Positions 62,512 to 64,000 of a stretch of DNA of 64,000 nucleotides are shown piece after piece (the stretch's first letter is position 1; each line of letters begins with the position of its first letter). Both the position numbers and the translations under genes were made by a program. The notes below the pieces were generated by a model that was given only the letters and a program-made list of their open reading frames with translations, was not told where the DNA came from and searched no databases. This stretch comes from Levilactobacillus senmaizukei DSM 21775 = NBRC 103853 (lineage in GTDB: Bacteria > Bacillota > Bacilli > Lactobacillales > Lactobacillaceae). The DNA lies in assembly GCF_001592085.1 (NCBI RefSeq), contig NZ_BCWD01000003.1, forward strand, positions 1 to 64,000, read 5' to 3'.

Positions 62512-64000
62512 TTGAAAATCAGAGATGATATCCGCAACATTGCCATCATTGCCCACGTTGACCACGGTAAGACCACCTTGGTTAACGAAATGCTCAAACA
62601 GTCCGATACATTAGACGAACACGCGTCTATTGAAGACCGTGCCATGGATACTAATGCTATCGAAAAGGAACGGGGTATTACGATCCTGTCCAAGAACACT
62701 GCCGTCCGTTATGGCGACAAACAAGTTAACATCTTGGATACCCCAGGACACGCCGACTTTGGTGGTGAAGTGGAACGGATCATGCGCATGGTTGACGGCG
62801 TTTTGCTTGTCGTTGACGCCTACGAAGGAACGATGCCACAAACTCGTTTCGTTCTGAAGAAAGCCCTCGATCAACACTTAACCCCAATCGTGGTTATTAA
62901 CAAGGTTGACCGTGAAGGCGCTCGTCCATCCGAAGTCGTTGATGAAGTCTTAGACCTCTTCATCGAGTTGGGTGCTGACGAAGACCAATTAGACTTCCCA
63001 GTTGTTTATGCTTCAGCTATGAACGGGACCTCTAGTTACGAACCAGAAATTTCTTCACAAGAACACACTATGAAGCCAATTTTTGACACTATTATTAAGC
63101 ACATCCCAGCACCAATCGATAACAGCGACGAACCATTACAGTTCCAAGTTGCTATGTTGGATTACAACGACTTCGTTGGTCGGATTGGGATTGGTCGGAT
63201 CTTCCGTGGGAAGATCAAGGTCGGTGACAGTGTTACGGTTATGAAGCTTGACGGTTCTAAGCAAAACTTCCGGGTTACCAAGTTATTTGGTTTCTTCGGG
63301 TTGAAGCGTTTGGAAATCAACGAAGCTCAAGCCGGTGACTTGATTGCCGTTTCTGGGATGGAAGAAATCAACGTTGGTGAAACGGTGGTTGCTCCTGATC
63401 ATCTGGAACCACTCCCAGTTCTGCGGATTGACGAACCAACCTTGCAGATGACTTTCCGGACTAACGACTCACCATTTGCTGGTCGAGAAGGTAAGTTTGT
63501 GACATCTCGTCAAATCGAAGAACGTTTGAAGCGTGAACTTCATACCGACGTTTCTTTACGGGTTGACGATACCGACAATCCTGGTGCCTGGATCGTTTCC
63601 GGTCGTGGTGAACTTCACTTGTCTATCTTGATTGAAACGATGCGGCGTGAGGGTTACGAATTACAAGCTTCTCGTCCAGAAGTTATCTACAGAACGATTG
63701 ATAACGTTCGTTGCGAACCATTTGAATCTGTTCAAATTGATACGCCAGACGAATATACCGGTTCAATCATCGACACGCTTTCTCAACGTAAGGGTGAAAT
63801 GAAGAACATGGAAGCCGTTGGGAATGGTCAAACGCGTTTGACATTCTTGGCGCCTTCTCGAGGGTTGATCGGTTACTCAACTGAATTCCTGTCCTTGACT
63901 CGTGGTTACGGGATCATGAACCATACCTTCTCCAAGTACCTGCCAGTTATCAAGAACTGGAACCCAGGTCGTCACAACGGGACTTTGGTTTCCATCAATT
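62512..64000 (+). CDS. typA: Translational GTPase TypA/BipA, 5' part
   Basis: 496 residues are visible and the gene runs off the right edge. The TTG start at 62512 is 10 bases after AAAGGA. The G domain shows [15 protein letters not shown], the EKERGITI switch segment, [15 protein letters not shown] and [12 protein letters not shown]. Domain II and the elongation-factor-like domains ([49 protein letters not shown]) follow. TypA is a ribosome-associated GTPase involved in 50S assembly and growth at low temperature or under stress. No promoter could be assigned with confidence; the 136-base gap upstream has only the terminator and small inverted repeats. Confidence 0.96.
   Translation, partial: MKIRDDIRNIAIIAHVDHGKTTLVNEMLKQSDTLDEHASIEDRAMDTNAIEKERGITILSKNTAVRYGDKQVNILDTPGHADFGGEVERIMRMVDGVLLVVDAYEGTMPQTRFVLKKALDQHLTPIVVINKVDREGARPSEVVDEVLDLFIELGADEDQLDFPVVYASAMNGTSSYEPEISSQEHTMKPIFDTIIKHIPAPIDNSDEPLQFQVAMLDYNDFVGRIGIGRIFRGKIKVGDSVTVMKLDGSKQNFRVTKLFGFFGLKRLEINEAQAGDLIAVSGMEEINVGETVVAPDHLEPLPVLRIDEPTLQMTFRTNDSPFAGREGKFVTSRQIEERLKRELHTDVSLRVDDTDNPGAWIVSGRGELHLSILIETMRREGYELQASRPEVIYRTIDNVRCEPFESVQIDTPDEYTGSIIDTLSQRKGEMKNMEAVGNGQTRLTFLAPSRGLIGYSTEFLSLTRGYGIMNHTFSKYLPVIKNWNPGRHNGTLVSIN

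Overview
The window reads as chromosome of a low-to-moderate GC Gram-positive bacterium of the Lactobacillaceae. The evidence is a complete division and cell-wall (dcw) cluster of the lactic-acid-bacterial type, a T-box in front of ileS, RNase J with the epsilon subunit of RNA polymerase, CcpA-type cre sites, DUF1831/DUF3397/DUF4044/UPF0223 proteins, and a four-gene pyruvate dehydrogenase operon. Gene order resembles Lactiplantibacillus/Levilactobacillus-type genomes from memory; the species cannot be fixed from the sequence alone. Almost every interval is filled, with strong SD sites, several TTG/GTG starts and many clear factor-independent terminators. No tRNA, rRNA, insertion sequence, prophage or CRISPR array was seen.

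Layout: (1) 1-5825, the end of a Ser/Asp/Glu-rich surface protein, a small membrane protein and three paralogous glycosyltransferases, the only clearly accessory region. (2) 5832-11718, cutC on the minus strand, an AI-2E-type exporter, rlmA, a candidate small RNA, trmL and ftsK. (3) 11783-26107, a 38-residue DUF4044 gene, DUF3397, then mraZ-rsmH-ftsL-pbp2B-mraY-murD-murG-divIB-ftsA-ftsZ-sepF-ylmG-ylmH-divIVA, with a triple-repeat MraZ operator and a second promoter before ftsA. (4) 26108-34113, T-box and ileS, a cold-shock-like gene, a Nudix hydrolase, mtnN, and the tRNA-thiolation pair cysteine desulfurase and mnmA. (5) 34173-39229, a histidine phosphatase, a TPR protein, recD2 and a degenerate PRPP synthetase. 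(6) 39398-45997, murQ under a cre site, an aldo-keto reductase, rbsR, rbsK and transketolase. (7) 46049-50650, an intracellular NlpC/P60 peptidase, a DUF1002 secreted protein, a long structured leader and a LysM-NlpC/P60 hydrolase, plus a 69-residue orphan. (8) 50666-55021, mostly minus strand: lipid kinase, rnjA, rpoY and def. (9) 55192-64000, pdhABCD, a lactate-dehydrogenase-like pseudoenzyme, UPF0223, an inositol-phosphatase-family protein and the start of typA.

The themes fit together. The dcw cluster, FtsK, the two NlpC/P60 enzymes and MurQ cover wall synthesis, division, remodelling and recycling. The pentose genes (rbsK, tkt, prs-like) and PDH cover central carbon flow. ileS, trmL, rlmA, mnmA, def, rnjA and typA cover translation and RNA.

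The best candidates for something under-described are the SD/SE-protein glycosylation locus at the left edge, which lacks a visible sortase signal; two apparent pseudoenzymes (PRPP-synthetase-like and LDH-like); a promoter-to-terminator small RNA before trmL; and the repeat-rich, LexA-box-like leader before the LysM hydrolase. None of these could be tested by search here.
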